A DNA stretch of 64,000 nucleotides from the NCBI RefSeq assembly GCF_001908235.1, contig NZ_LGHK01000047.1:1-64000 (forward strand), read 5' to 3'. Shown in pieces: positions 44,552 through 53,164 of the stretch (position 1 is its first letter; each line of letters starts with the position of its first letter). The position numbers and the translations under genes were made by a program. Below the pieces are notes generated by a model. The model had not been told where the DNA came from. It made no database searches and saw only the letters and a list, made by a program, of their open reading frames with translations. This DNA is from Bradyrhizobium sp. NAS96.2 (lineage in GTDB: Bacteria; Pseudomonadota; Alphaproteobacteria; Rhizobiales; Xanthobacteraceae).

Positions 44552-44883
44552 ACGTGCATTCCGATCGCGAGAGCGCGCTCACGCGCAAGCCAATGGCTTC
44601 CGACGAACAGCCGCGCCGTTCGTGCAGATTTCGTCGATTAAGCGATCGGGGAGACACGAAAGCAAGGAGCGGCGGGTGGCTATTTGGATGTATGGATGGG
44701 CTACCCCTCACGGCCATATGGCATTCGGCAACTCGGCCAATCTCGCTCCGCCCTTGGCATGTTGCCGGCGCTTGATCGCGTCGGCCGCTCGCAAATAGTC
44801 CATGTGGCGGTCGAACGTGACCATCCTTTTGGACGGCACCGGCGGCGATGTCGGACTGGCGCAACAATCGTACGACAGTGCCG
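44552..44883. other. Intergenic region upstream of the NRPS operon
   Basis: These 332 bases separate the enoyl-CoA hydratase stop from the PPTase start, both on the minus strand. The NRPS-operon promoter must be here. No gene, clear terminator or operator dyad could be supported. Confidence 0.4.
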
Positions 44884-45690
44884 TCAACGCCCCTTGAAGC
44901 GTGGCTTGCGCCGTCCGAGGAAGGCCGCGACGCCTTCCTTGTGATCGTCGGTCAGGCTCGCCAGCGCGAACTGGTCGAGGTCCATGTGGCTGGCGAGATC
45001 GTCGAGCGCATGCGCCAGCCGGTTAACCGTCAGCTTGGTCATCGCGACCGAGATCGGCGGCTGCGCGGCGACCTTGGCCGCGAGTGCCATCGCGGCCTCG
45101 TACGACTTGCCCGGATCAGCCACCTGCTCCACCAGGCCCCATTCATAGGCCTCGTCGGCCGAGATCCGGTCGTCGGCCAGGATCACTGCCTGTTTGGTCC
45201 GCGCCGGGCCCATCAGATGCAGCATGCGCGGCACGCTCTGCCAGCTCATGTTCATGCCGAGCGCGATCTCCGGCACCCGCATATGGGCATCGCGCGCCAT
45301 CACCCGAAAATCCAGCGCGACGGCGAGCGCAACGCCGCCGCCGACGCAGAAGCCCTCGATCGCCCCGATCGTGACCTGCTCCATCTCCTGCCAGGCGCGC
45401 GTCAGCCGTGGCCCGAGCTTCAGGTGACGGCGCAGCGCGCCGATGTCCATGGTGGCGCGCGAACGGCCCTCGGCGTCCTTGAGGTCGAAGCCGGCGCTGA
45501 ACGCCTTGGCGCCGCCGGTCAGCACCACCACCGAGGTGTCGCCATCGTCCTCGAAGCTGCGTGCCGCATCGGTCAGCTGCCGCAGCGCGTCCGGCGACAG
45601 CGCGTTGATCCCGTCGCCGCGGTCGAACCGCACCACGGCGATGCGCCCCTCCGGCCCGAGGCCTTTTTCGATCGTCACACAGTCAACCAC
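44884..45690 (-). CDS. Enoyl-CoA hydratase/isomerase family protein
   Basis: A 268-residue crotonase. The oxyanion-hole segments are GGAKAFSAGFDLKDAEG and GAIEGFCVGGGVALAVALDF. The usual catalytic Glu positions fall in RVPEIALGMNMSWQSVPRML. The C-terminus reads HKEGVAAFLGRRKPRFKGR. The GTG at 45690 is chosen for GGGAGG 5 nt upstream, removing 15 poor residues. It is divergent from the nitrile hydratase operon with a 74-bp gap, so the two promoters overlap. Whether it belongs to fatty-acid oxidation or to the nitrile/amide pathway is not clear. Confidence 0.9.
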   Translation of the reverse strand: MVDCVTIEKGLGPEGRIAVVRFDRGDGINALSPDALRQLTDAARSFEDDGDTSVVVLTGGAKAFSAGFDLKDAEGRSRATMDIGALRRHLKLGPRLTRAWQEMEQVTIGAIEGFCVGGGVALAVALDFRVMARDAHMRVPEIALGMNMSWQSVPRMLHLMGPARTKQAVILADDRISADEAYEWGLVEQVADPGKSYEAAMALAAKVAAQPPISVAMTKLTVNRLAHALDDLASHMDLDQFALASLTDDHKEGVAAFLGRRKPRFKGR

Positions 45691-45764
45691 GCATACCTCC
45701 CAGCTCGCATTGTTGTGTACGGCTTGCCTCGACATAGCACGGCGGTTTCGCCTATTCTCTGGGC

Positions 45765-46394
45765 ATGAGCGAACATGATCACCACCACCACGATCACGAC
45801 CATTCCGAATTGTCGGAGACCGAACTGCGCGTCCGCGCGCTGGAATCGATCCTGACCGAGAAGGGCTATGTCGAGGCTGCCGCGCTCGACGCCATCGTGC
45901 AGGCCTATGAGACCAAGATCGGCCCGCATAACGGCGCCAAGGTCGTCGCCAAGGCCTGGAGCGATCCCGCGTTCAAGCAGGCGCTACTCGAGGACGCCTC
46001 CAAGGCAGTCGGCACCCTCGGCCATGTCAGCCGGGTCGGCGACCATCTGGTCGCGATCGAGAACACGCCTGGCCGTCACAACATGGTCGTCTGCACGCTT
46101 TGCTCCTGTTACCCCTGGGAAATGCTCGGGCTGCCGCCGGTCTGGTACAAGGCCTCGCCGTACCGCTCGCGCGCGGTCAAGGATCCGCGCGGCGTGCTCG
46201 CCGATTTCGGCATCAGCCTGCCGAAGGAGACGGAAATCCGGGTCTGGGACTCCACGGCTGAGACGCGCTTCCTGGTGCTGCCGATGCGGCCCGCGGGTAC
46301 CGAGGGCTGGAGCGAGGAGCAACTCGCCGAGCTCGTGACGCGCGATTCCATGATCGGCACCGGATTTCCGAAGACGCCGGGAGCGCCGTCGTGA
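45765..46394 (+). CDS. nthA: Nitrile hydratase subunit alpha (cobalt type)
   Basis: A 209-residue metal-bearing subunit that hydrates nitriles to amides. The metal claw [10 protein letters not shown] has Cys110, Cys113 and Cys115; Thr in CTLCSC marks the cobalt type (iron enzymes have Ser there). [19 protein letters not shown] and [16 protein letters not shown] are family-typical. The N-terminus is unusually His-rich ([14 protein letters not shown]), possibly a cobalt-binding handle. The stop overlaps the beta start (GTGA). No amidase gene follows. Confidence 0.95.
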   Translation: MSEHDHHHHDHDHSELSETELRVRALESILTEKGYVEAAALDAIVQAYETKIGPHNGAKVVAKAWSDPAFKQALLEDASKAVGTLGHVSRVGDHLVAIENTPGRHNMVVCTLCSCYPWEMLGLPPVWYKASPYRSRAVKDPRGVLADFGISLPKETEIRVWDSTAETRFLVLPMRPAGTEGWSEEQLAELVTRDSMIGTGFPKTPGAPS

Positions 46395-47050
46395 ACGGCG
46401 TCCACGACATGGGCGGCATGGACGGCTTCGGCAAGGTCGAGCCCGAGCCGAACGAGCCGATGTTCCATACGGAATGGGAGTCGCGGGTGCTCGCGATGGT
46501 CCGCGCGATGGGCGCGGCCGGCGCCTTCAACATCGACGCCTCGCGCTTCTATCGCGAGACCCTGCCCCCGCAGGTCTATCTGTCGAGCTCCTATTACAAA
46601 AAATGGTTCCTTGGGCTGGAAGCCCTGCTGCTCGACAAGGGCTATATCTCCAAGGACGACGTCGCCGCCGGACACGCCGTTGCGCCGGCGAAATCGCTCA
46701 AGCACGGCAAATTCTCGACCGCCGATATCGAGCGCATCATGGTGCGCGGCAAGTTCGGCCGCGCAGCGCCTGCGGCCGCGAAGTTCAAGGCCGGCGATCG
46801 GGTGCGGGCGAAGAACATTCACCCCGCCACGCACACCCGGCTGCCGCGTTACGTGCGTGGTCATGTCGGGGTGGTCGAGCGCGATCATGGCTGTCACGTT
46901 TTCCCCGATACCGCGGCGAACGACGCCGGCGAGCATCCGCAATGGCTGTACACCGTCGTGTTCGACGGACGCGAATTGTGGGGACCGGACTCCGATCCGA
47001 CCATCAAGGTTTCGATCGACGCGTTCGAGCCTTATCTGGAGGCCATCTGA
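46391..47050 (+). CDS. nthB: Nitrile hydratase subunit beta
   Basis: A 219-residue partner of the alpha subunit, forming the interface and substrate channel. The start [19 protein letters not shown] is highly characteristic. [20 protein letters not shown] and the SH3-like C-terminal barrel ([36 protein letters not shown]) follow. It uses GTG overlapping the alpha stop, and its own stop overlaps the activator start, indicating tight coupling of all three genes. Confidence 0.95.
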   Translation: MNGVHDMGGMDGFGKVEPEPNEPMFHTEWESRVLAMVRAMGAAGAFNIDASRFYRETLPPQVYLSSSYYKKWFLGLEALLLDKGYISKDDVAAGHAVAPAKSLKHGKFSTADIERIMVRGKFGRAAPAAAKFKAGDRVRAKNIHPATHTRLPRYVRGHVGVVERDHGCHVFPDTAANDAGEHPQWLYTVVFDGRELWGPDSDPTIKVSIDAFEPYLEAI

Positions 47051-47427
47051 TGGATGCCGGCGCCGCCGCGCGCGCCACCAGCGCCGTCTCCAGCATTCCC
47101 CGCGATCAGGACGGCCCGGTGTTCCGCGCGCCGTGGGAGGCGCAGGCGTTCGCCATGGCACTGACGCTGCATGACCGCGGCGTGTTCACATGGCCCGAAT
47201 GGGCGGCCGCCCTTGCCGACCAGATCAAGCGCGCGCAGGCCGCCGGCGATCCCGACACCGGCGAGACCTATTACCAGCATTGGCTGGCGACGCTCGAGCA
47301 CCTCGTGGCCGCCAAGGGCGTCACCACAACGGAGACCCTGCACCGCTACCGCGACGCCTGGGACCACGCCGCCGACCGCACCCCGCACGGCCAACCGATC
47401 GTACTAACGGCGGCGGATTTCGAGTAG
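47050..47427 (+). CDS. Nitrile hydratase accessory/activator protein
   Basis: A 125-residue homologue of the small activators (P14K/NhlE-like) that help insert cobalt into the alpha subunit. It shares family segments with the beta-subunit N-terminus: PVFRAPWEAQAFAMALTLHD, FTWPEWAAALADQIKRA and YYQHWLATLEHLVAAKGV. It overlaps the beta stop by 1 nt. Encoded last in the three-gene operon. Confidence 0.9.
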   Translation: MDAGAAARATSAVSSIPRDQDGPVFRAPWEAQAFAMALTLHDRGVFTWPEWAAALADQIKRAQAAGDPDTGETYYQHWLATLEHLVAAKGVTTTETLHRYRDAWDHAADRTPHGQPIVLTAADFE

Positions 47428-47724
47428 CGGCTCCTCTTCCGTCGCGGATTGCAGAGTGCCGCATTCAGAGCCGTCGTCCTGCGAAAGCATATCGCTATCG
47501 GCCACATCCCGCAGCTTGGCTATTGCAGGGTGGCATGGTCAGTTGCGCGATTTCGGAATAATGGAAAAATACGACTGATTTGCCCGACGTGTCAAGCGGT
47601 CCGTGTCCAACGGCGACAGCCGACCGCTCCTTTGCATGGGGTTGTTTTCGATATTTTTTTCCAGAGCGCCCCTGCGACGCGGCATTGGATGCGATCGCTC
47701 CGAGAGCTTGCCCCGTCGGGCAAC
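47428..47724. other. Convergent intergenic region between the activator gene and queC
   Basis: These 297 bases hold the 3' ends of two convergent genes. TTGCCCGACGGGGCAA (a short dyad near 47710) and a T7 run near 47661 are seen, but no canonical terminator. No gene is supported. Confidence 0.4.
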
Positions 47725-48453
47725 TCAATGATTGTCGCCACCACCCTGCGCGACATATTCCCGCCAGCCCTTGGCGCGCAGGCTGCAGGCCGGGCATTCG
47801 CCGCAGCCATAGCCCCAATCGTGCTGCGCGCCGCGTTCGCCGAGATAGCAGGTGTGCGAGTGCTCGCGGATCAGATCGACCAGCCCTGCCCCGCCGAGAT
47901 CACGCGCGAGCCGCCAGGTCGCGGCCTTGTCGAGCCACATCAGCGGGGTGTGCAGCTCGAAATCCCGGGCCATGCCGAGGTTGAGCGCCGACTGCAGCGC
48001 CTTGATGGTCTCGTCGCGGCAATCCGGATATCCGGAATAGTCGGTCTCGCACATGCCGCCGATGATGTGGCGGATGCCGCGCCGGTAGGCCAGCGCCGCG
48101 GCGAAGGTGAGGAACACGAGGTTGCGGCCGGGCACGAAGGTATTCGGCAAGCCGTCCGCGCCCATTTCGATGGCGACGTCGCGGGTCAGCGCGGTGTCCG
48201 AGATCTCAGACAGTGTCGGGATCGCGAGCGTATGGCTGTCGCCGAGCTTCGCCGCCCAGTCCGGCCGGACTTGCCTGATCCCGGCCAGCAACCGATCGCG
48301 GCAATCGAGTTCGACGGCATGGCGCTGGCCGTAGGAAAAGCCGAGCATCTCGACGCGCGCAAAGCGCGACAAGGCCCACGCCAGGCAGGTGGTGGAATCT
48401 TGGCCGCCGGAAAACAGCACCAGCGCGGTGTCGGAAGTGTTCTGATCGGTCAT
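47725..48453 (-). CDS. queC: 7-cyano-7-deazaguanine synthase
   Basis: A 242-residue enzyme that converts carboxy-deazaguanine to preQ0 in queuosine synthesis, using ATP and ammonia. The PP-loop SGGQDS is at residues 15-20. [51 protein letters not shown] and the C-terminal zinc-binding cysteines ([20 protein letters not shown]) are all present. No other queuosine gene is adjacent. Divergent from mazG. Confidence 0.95.
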   Translation of the reverse strand: MTDQNTSDTALVLFSGGQDSTTCLAWALSRFARVEMLGFSYGQRHAVELDCRDRLLAGIRQVRPDWAAKLGDSHTLAIPTLSEISDTALTRDVAIEMGADGLPNTFVPGRNLVFLTFAAALAYRRGIRHIIGGMCETDYSGYPDCRDETIKALQSALNLGMARDFELHTPLMWLDKAATWRLARDLGGAGLVDLIREHSHTCYLGERGAQHDWGYGCGECPACSLRAKGWREYVAQGGGDNH

Positions 48454-48582
48454 GGGACGCGATTTAGCATCTGACGGCGCCCGAGGCCAATCGGTGGACA
48501 GCGCCCTGATTCCGGCGCGTTCTTCTGGGATCGGCTGGGCCGATTTGGCATAACGCGTCTACCCTTCACAGTCCGGTGTCCC

Positions 48583-49437
48583 ATGACCCCTTCCCGCGAC
48601 ATTTCCCGCCTGATCGAGATTATGGCCGCGCTGCGCACGCCGGTGACCGGGTGCCCATGGGATCTCATTCAGAACTTCGAGACGATTGCGCCCTACACGA
48701 TCGAGGAGGCCTATGAGGTCGCGGACGCGATCACGCGCGGCGATCTCGACGATCTGCGCGAGGAACTCGGCGATCTCCTGCTGCAGGTGGTCTATCACGC
48801 GAGGATGGCCGAGGAGCAGAACGCGTTTGCGTTCGGCGATGTGGTCGAGGCGATCACAAGGAAGATGATCCGCCGTCATCCGCATGTCTTTGCCGACAAG
48901 GACGGCAACATCCAGCCCGCCGGCGTCAAGAGCGCCTGGGAGCGCATCAAGGCCGAGGAGAAGGCCGAGCGCGCGGCGCGCCGGCCGCCGGAGGACACCG
49001 CGCACAAATCCCTGCTCGCAAGCGTAAAGGCAGGCCTGCCTGCCCTGACCCGGGCGATGGAATTGCAGCGCAAGGCGTCCACCGTCGGCTTCGACTGGAA
49101 CGACCCGCGCGCGGTGCTCGCCAAGATCCGCGAGGAGGCAGACGAGATCGAGGCCGCGCTCGACCGCAACGACAAGCAAGAGATCGCCGAGGAAACCGGC
49201 GACTTGATGTTCGCGCTGGTCAACCTCGCCCGCCACGTTGACGCCGATCCGGAAACGGCGCTGCGCGCGACCAACGCCAAGTTCGAGCGGAGGTTCGCCT
49301 ATATCGAGAAGGCGCTGGCGGCGCGGGGGCGCTCGCTGGAGGGGGCATCGCTCGAGGAGATGGATGCGTTGTGGAACGAGGCGAAGACGGCAAATGAAGC
49401 CGTCGTCCCGGCGAAGGCCGGGACCCATACCGCGTGA
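48583..49437 (+). CDS. mazG: Nucleoside triphosphate pyrophosphohydrolase
   Basis: A 284-residue tandem MazG protein that hydrolyses NTPs to NMPs. The N-terminal domain has CPWDLIQNFETIAPYTIEEA and DLREELGDLLLQVVYHARMA. The second has KIREEADEIEAALDRND and EETGDLMFALVNLARH, with the EExxE...ExxD metal ligands. The last residues (VVPAKAGTHTA) are translated from a palindromic repeat element, so the normal C-terminus has been extended or replaced by repeat DNA. Close to the hflX/hfq block as in related genomes. Confidence 0.93.
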   Translation: MTPSRDISRLIEIMAALRTPVTGCPWDLIQNFETIAPYTIEEAYEVADAITRGDLDDLREELGDLLLQVVYHARMAEEQNAFAFGDVVEAITRKMIRRHPHVFADKDGNIQPAGVKSAWERIKAEEKAERAARRPPEDTAHKSLLASVKAGLPALTRAMELQRKASTVGFDWNDPRAVLAKIREEADEIEAALDRNDKQEIAEETGDLMFALVNLARHVDADPETALRATNAKFERRFAYIEKALAARGRSLEGASLEEMDALWNEAKTANEAVVPAKAGTHTA

Positions 49438-49560
49438 TCTATCGGTTGGTTGACGGTATCAGTCCCGCGGCATCGCCAAGGATTCACCTAGGCGAGCAGA
49501 ACTTCGAGCGTGCTCAACAATCAGGGCCGGTGGCTATGGGTCCCTGCTTTCGCAGGGACG
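49404..49560. repeat. Inverted pair of REP-like palindromes
   Basis: Two related 26-bp palindromes in opposite orientation: 49404-49429 (GTCCCGGC-loop-GCCGGGAC, then CCATA) and 49535-49560 (TATGG, then GTCCCTGC-loop-GCAGGGAC). They face each other about 105 bp apart. The left one lies inside the mazG 3' end. This is the form of the dispersed rhizobial repeats that read as VVPAKAGTH when translated. Confidence 0.75.
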
Positions 49561-49609
49561 ACATTGAGTGTGTGGATGCGGATCGCGTCAAACACGCGTC
49601 CCCCTCATC

Positions 49610-50974
49610 TTACAACAGCGTCCCGCGCAATATAACCGCGGCAACGCCGAAATAGATCACGAGGCCGGTCACGTCGACCAGCGTCGCGACGAAGGGCGCG
49701 GAGGCGCTGGCCGGATCGAAGCCGATGCGCTTGAGGATGAACGGCAGCATCGAGCCGCATAGCGAGCCGAAGGTGACGATGCCGATCAGCGCGGCGCCGA
49801 CGGTCGCGGCGACCAGCACCCAATGCGGGCCGTAGTCGAACAGGCCCATCGTCTGCCAGAGCGTGATCCTGACAATACCGATCAGGCCGAGGATGGAGCC
49901 GAGCACGATGCCGGTCGGCAGCTCGCGCACGGCGACCCGCCACCAGTCGCGCAGCCGCACCTCGTGCAGCGCCAGCGAGCGGATCAGCAGCGAGGTGGCC
50001 TGCGAACCGGAGTTGCCGCCGGAGCTCATGATCAGCGGGATGAAGAGCGTCAGCACGATCGCCTTCTCAAGCTCGCTCTGGTACGACTGCATCGCGGTCG
50101 CGGTCAGCATTTCCGACAGGAACAGCGCGCACAGCCAGCCGGCGCGCTTCTTGATCATCTCGCCGAAACCGATCCGCAGGTATGGCTCGTCGATTGCCTC
50201 CATGCCACCGAACTTCTGGGCGTCCTCGGTCGATTCCTCGACGATGGCGTCGATGACGTCGTCCACCGTGACGATGCCGAGGATGTGGCCGGGGCCGTCG
50301 ACGACCGCGACCGCAAGCAGATCGTAGCGCGAGATCAGCCGCGCCGCCTCCATGCGGTCGGCCTCGGGGGCGATCATCAGCGGCTTTCGCGCCGGCGCCG
50401 CGGTCAGGACGTTGGCGTGCGGATCGGCCGAGATCAGGCGGCGCAGCGGCACGGCCTGGATCAGGGTCTTCTTGACCGGATCGATCACGAAGATCGAGTA
50501 CACGGTCTCGCGGGTGCGCTCGACCATCCGGATGTGATGCAAGACCTCGGCGATGGTCCAGTTCGAGGGCACGCTGACGAATTCGGTCGTCATGATGCTG
50601 CCAGCGCTGCGCTCGGGATAGGCCAGCAGCCCCGAGATGACGCTGCGGGTCTCCGGATTGAGCCCGTTCAGCAGCGTGGTGCGCAGCGGCTCGACCAGTT
50701 CCTTGAAGATGTCGGCGGCGCGGTCGTCGGAGACGCCTGAGAGCAGCGACACCGCGGTGTCCTGCGGCAGCTCGGCCAGTATCTCGCAGGTGTTGTCGAG
50801 CCCGGGCAGGTCGAGCACCTCGATCGCCTTTTCGGCGGGCAGCGATCGCAGCAGCGCGGCGGCATCTGCCGGCTCCCGGGCGTTGAGGGCATCGACGATC
50901 TCGGGTGCCCGCACATGGGCGAGGTCCCCGTTCGGGCTGAGCGCTTCTTTGGTCATGGTTTCGGAGTCTTGCAT
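49610..50974 (-). CDS. mgtE: Magnesium transporter MgtE
   Basis: A 454-residue homodimeric Mg2+ channel. An N-terminal superhelical domain (about 20-130) comes first. Two CBS domains (about 140-265; AGSIMTTEFVSVPSNWTIAE, ILGIVTVDDVIDAIVEEST) sense cytosolic Mg2+, followed by five membrane helices (about 285-454) with IPLIMSSGGNSGSQATSLLI, the pore signature. The ATG at 50974 has GAGGGC upstream. Normal length. No Mg-responsive leader element was recognised. Confidence 0.94.
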   Translation of the reverse strand: MQDSETMTKEALSPNGDLAHVRAPEIVDALNAREPADAAALLRSLPAEKAIEVLDLPGLDNTCEILAELPQDTAVSLLSGVSDDRAADIFKELVEPLRTTLLNGLNPETRSVISGLLAYPERSAGSIMTTEFVSVPSNWTIAEVLHHIRMVERTRETVYSIFVIDPVKKTLIQAVPLRRLISADPHANVLTAAPARKPLMIAPEADRMEAARLISRYDLLAVAVVDGPGHILGIVTVDDVIDAIVEESTEDAQKFGGMEAIDEPYLRIGFGEMIKKRAGWLCALFLSEMLTATAMQSYQSELEKAIVLTLFIPLIMSSGGNSGSQATSLLIRSLALHEVRLRDWWRVAVRELPTGIVLGSILGLIGIVRITLWQTMGLFDYGPHWVLVAATVGAALIGIVTFGSLCGSMLPFILKRIGFDPASASAPFVATLVDVTGLVIYFGVAAVILRGTLL

Positions 50975-51030
50975 CGATCGCCCTCGCCTTTGCGTTCTGC
51001 AGCGCAATGAACCAAGGCGGCGGAGATTTC

Positions 51031-51057
51031 AAACAGAAAGTGCGGCGCCACGCCGCA
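51031..51057 (-). terminator. Intrinsic terminator after hflX
   Basis: On the minus strand TGCGGCG-TGG-CGCCGCA (7-bp stem, 3-nt loop) is followed by CTTTCTGTTT. It lies about 70 nt beyond the hflX stop and would end the hfq-hflX transcript. Confidence 0.6.
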
Positions 51058-51128
51058 GGCGTGCCGGAGTGAGGCCGCGTCACGACGCCGTCATATTTTG
51101 GCGGAATGCGGCGCGCGGCGCCGGAGGC

Positions 51129-52520
51129 TTACGCCCCGTGCGGCACGGCGGCGAACCGGCTCACCACGATGTCGCGCTTGGTCTCGTCGACCCGCACCGT
51201 CATGTCGAAGCGCTCGCCATGCAGCTCCTTGTTCAGGACCTCGGCGTTGCGGTGCAGCCAGCTGATGCCGGCGCCGTCGGATGCGTCGATCGAAAGCTGC
51301 AGCGTCGAGCGCTTGGCCGCCAAGCGAACCTCGATCGCCGACAGCAGTGCGTCGATCCCCTCACCGGTCACGGCCGAAACCAGGAAGCATGGCCGCTCCG
51401 GCGGGCGGCGCGCGGCGATGTTGCGCAGATTGTCCCGCTCCTCGGGATCGAAGCGGTCGATCTTGTTCCAGACCTCGATGATGCGCTGGCCGCCGTCGGC
51501 GTCGGGATCGATCCCGAGCTGGCGCAATACGCCCTCGACGTCGCGCTCCTGCGCCTCGGCATCCTCATGCGAGATGTCGCGGACATGCAGGATGATGTCG
51601 GCTTCCAGCACCTCCTCCAGCGTGGCGCGGAACGCGGCCACCAGCTGGGTCGGCAAATTGGAGATGAAACCGACCGTGTCAGACAGCATCGCCTTGCCGC
51701 CATGCGGCAGGTTGAGCGCGCGGAGCGTCGGGTCGAGCGTCGCAAACAGCATGTCGGCGGCCTGCACGTCGGCCCGCGTCAAGCGGTTGAACAGGGTCGA
51801 CTTGCCGGCATTGGTGTAGCCGACCAGCGCCACCACACGGTACGGCACCCGCTGGCGGCCGGCACGATGCAGCCGCCGCGTCGCCTGCACCTTCTTCAAT
51901 TCGCCTTCGAGCTTGGTGATGCGCTCGGAGATCAGGCGGCGGTCGGCCTCGATCTGGGTTTCGCCGGGGCCGCCCATGAAGCCGAAGCCGCCGCGCTGAC
52001 GCTCGAGATGGGTCCAGGACCGCACCAGGCGGCTGCGCTGGTAGTTGAGATGGGCGAGCTCGACCTGCAGCGCGCCTTCCTTGGTCTTGGCGCGGCGGCC
52101 GAAGATTTCCAGGATCAGACCGGTGCGGTCGAGCACCTTGGTGCTCCAGGCCTTCTCGAGGTTGCGCTGCTGGATCGGCGACAGCGCGCAATCCATCACC
52201 ACGAGCTCGACATGGTTGCTGGCGACGAGGCCGTTGATCTCCTCGACCTTGCCCTTGCCGAGATAGGTCGCGGGCCGGATCTGGCTGATCGGCGCGATGA
52301 CGGATTCCACCACGGTGAGATCGATCGCTCCGGCAAGGCCGGCGGCCTCCTCGATCTGCGCTTCGTAGTCGCGGACAGAGGACGTTTGCGCGTCGCCGTC
52401 GCCACGGCGCGCGCGCAGGTACGGGCCGATGACGATCACGCGCCCGCTGCTGCCGTTCCCCGCCGACCCGGGCCTAGACTTGGTCCGGTCGGCGCCCCCT
52501 TCACGATTGAAGGGTTCCAA
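51129..52520 (-). CDS. hflX: GTPase HflX
   Basis: A 463-residue ribosome-associated GTPase that splits stalled or heat-damaged 70S ribosomes. The N-terminal HflX domain has ATYLGKGKVEEINGLV and GFGFMGGPGETQIEADRRLI. The G domain has GYTNAGKS at 234-241 (G1), LFATLDPTLRAL (G2 region), DTVGF (G3) and NKID (G4). It begins 11 nt after hfq on the same strand, the classic hfq-hflX pair. Confidence 0.96.
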   Translation of the reverse strand: MEPFNREGGADRTKSRPGSAGNGSSGRVIVIGPYLRARRGDGDAQTSSVRDYEAQIEEAAGLAGAIDLTVVESVIAPISQIRPATYLGKGKVEEINGLVASNHVELVVMDCALSPIQQRNLEKAWSTKVLDRTGLILEIFGRRAKTKEGALQVELAHLNYQRSRLVRSWTHLERQRGGFGFMGGPGETQIEADRRLISERITKLEGELKKVQATRRLHRAGRQRVPYRVVALVGYTNAGKSTLFNRLTRADVQAADMLFATLDPTLRALNLPHGGKAMLSDTVGFISNLPTQLVAAFRATLEEVLEADIILHVRDISHEDAEAQERDVEGVLRQLGIDPDADGGQRIIEVWNKIDRFDPEERDNLRNIAARRPPERPCFLVSAVTGEGIDALLSAIEVRLAAKRSTLQLSIDASDGAGISWLHRNAEVLNKELHGERFDMTVRVDETKRDIVVSRFAAVPHGA

Positions 52521-52531
52521 TCAGTTCACTC

Positions 52532-52780
52532 TCAAGCCGGTGCGTCCTCACCACCTTCGAACAGCTGAATCGGGGCTCCGGGCATGATGGTCGAGATCGC
52601 ATGCTTGTAGACAAGCTGCGAGTGACCGTCGCGCCGCAGCAGCAAACAGAAATTGTCGAACCATGTGACAATGCCCTGCAGCTTTACTCCGTTAACCAGA
52701 AATATCGTCAGTGGCGTCTTGGTTTTACGAACGTGATTAAGGAAGGTGTCTTGTAGATTTTGTGCGCGGTCTGCCGCCAT
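52532..52780 (-). CDS. hfq: RNA chaperone Hfq
   Basis: An 82-residue hexameric Sm-like protein that pairs small RNAs with mRNAs. Sm1 reads [20 protein letters not shown], and Sm2 includes [33 protein letters not shown] is the conserved N-terminal helix. The length is typical for rhizobia. It is followed directly by hflX. In rhizobia Hfq is needed for NifA expression and stress responses, which fits its position beside the ntr genes. Confidence 0.97.
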   Translation of the reverse strand: MAADRAQNLQDTFLNHVRKTKTPLTIFLVNGVKLQGIVTWFDNFCLLLRRDGHSQLVYKHAISTIMPGAPIQLFEGGEDAPA

Positions 52781-53164
52781 TGTTTTTGTCCCGCAAGCTT
52801 GTGCTTCTTTTTATTGAACCGGTTGCGGCTCTCTGACGGAGCCTCCTCCGGCTGCCCACCTGCCCTGAGATCCCCCTCTGGCAGGCGTAGCGGTAGGATT
52901 AGAGGCCACGCGCGGTTTTTAGGCAAGCCGGTTCGCGGTGCAGTCGGTAGGAACACGGTGGCAATTCTAAGAAAGGGCACGGAAAGAGACGAATATTCTC
53001 GTGGAGAGTGGATAAATCCCGGGTTGTACCGGCCCCACCCTCGCCTCGCTCGCCGGCCCACCCGGCCCTGACCCTGGTCCGGCCACCCCGGCGGTTGATC
53101 GCCGAGGCTTCGCCAAGTTGCCTGCACTCCCCGTCGCCTGCGGTCGCCGGCCCGGAGCGCGGGG
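52781..53164. other. Intergenic region between ntrX and hfq
   Basis: These 384 bases hold the hfq promoter and the end of the ntr transcript. The region contains GC-rich dyads near 53085-53165 but no convincing T-tailed terminator. No gene is supported. Confidence 0.4.
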
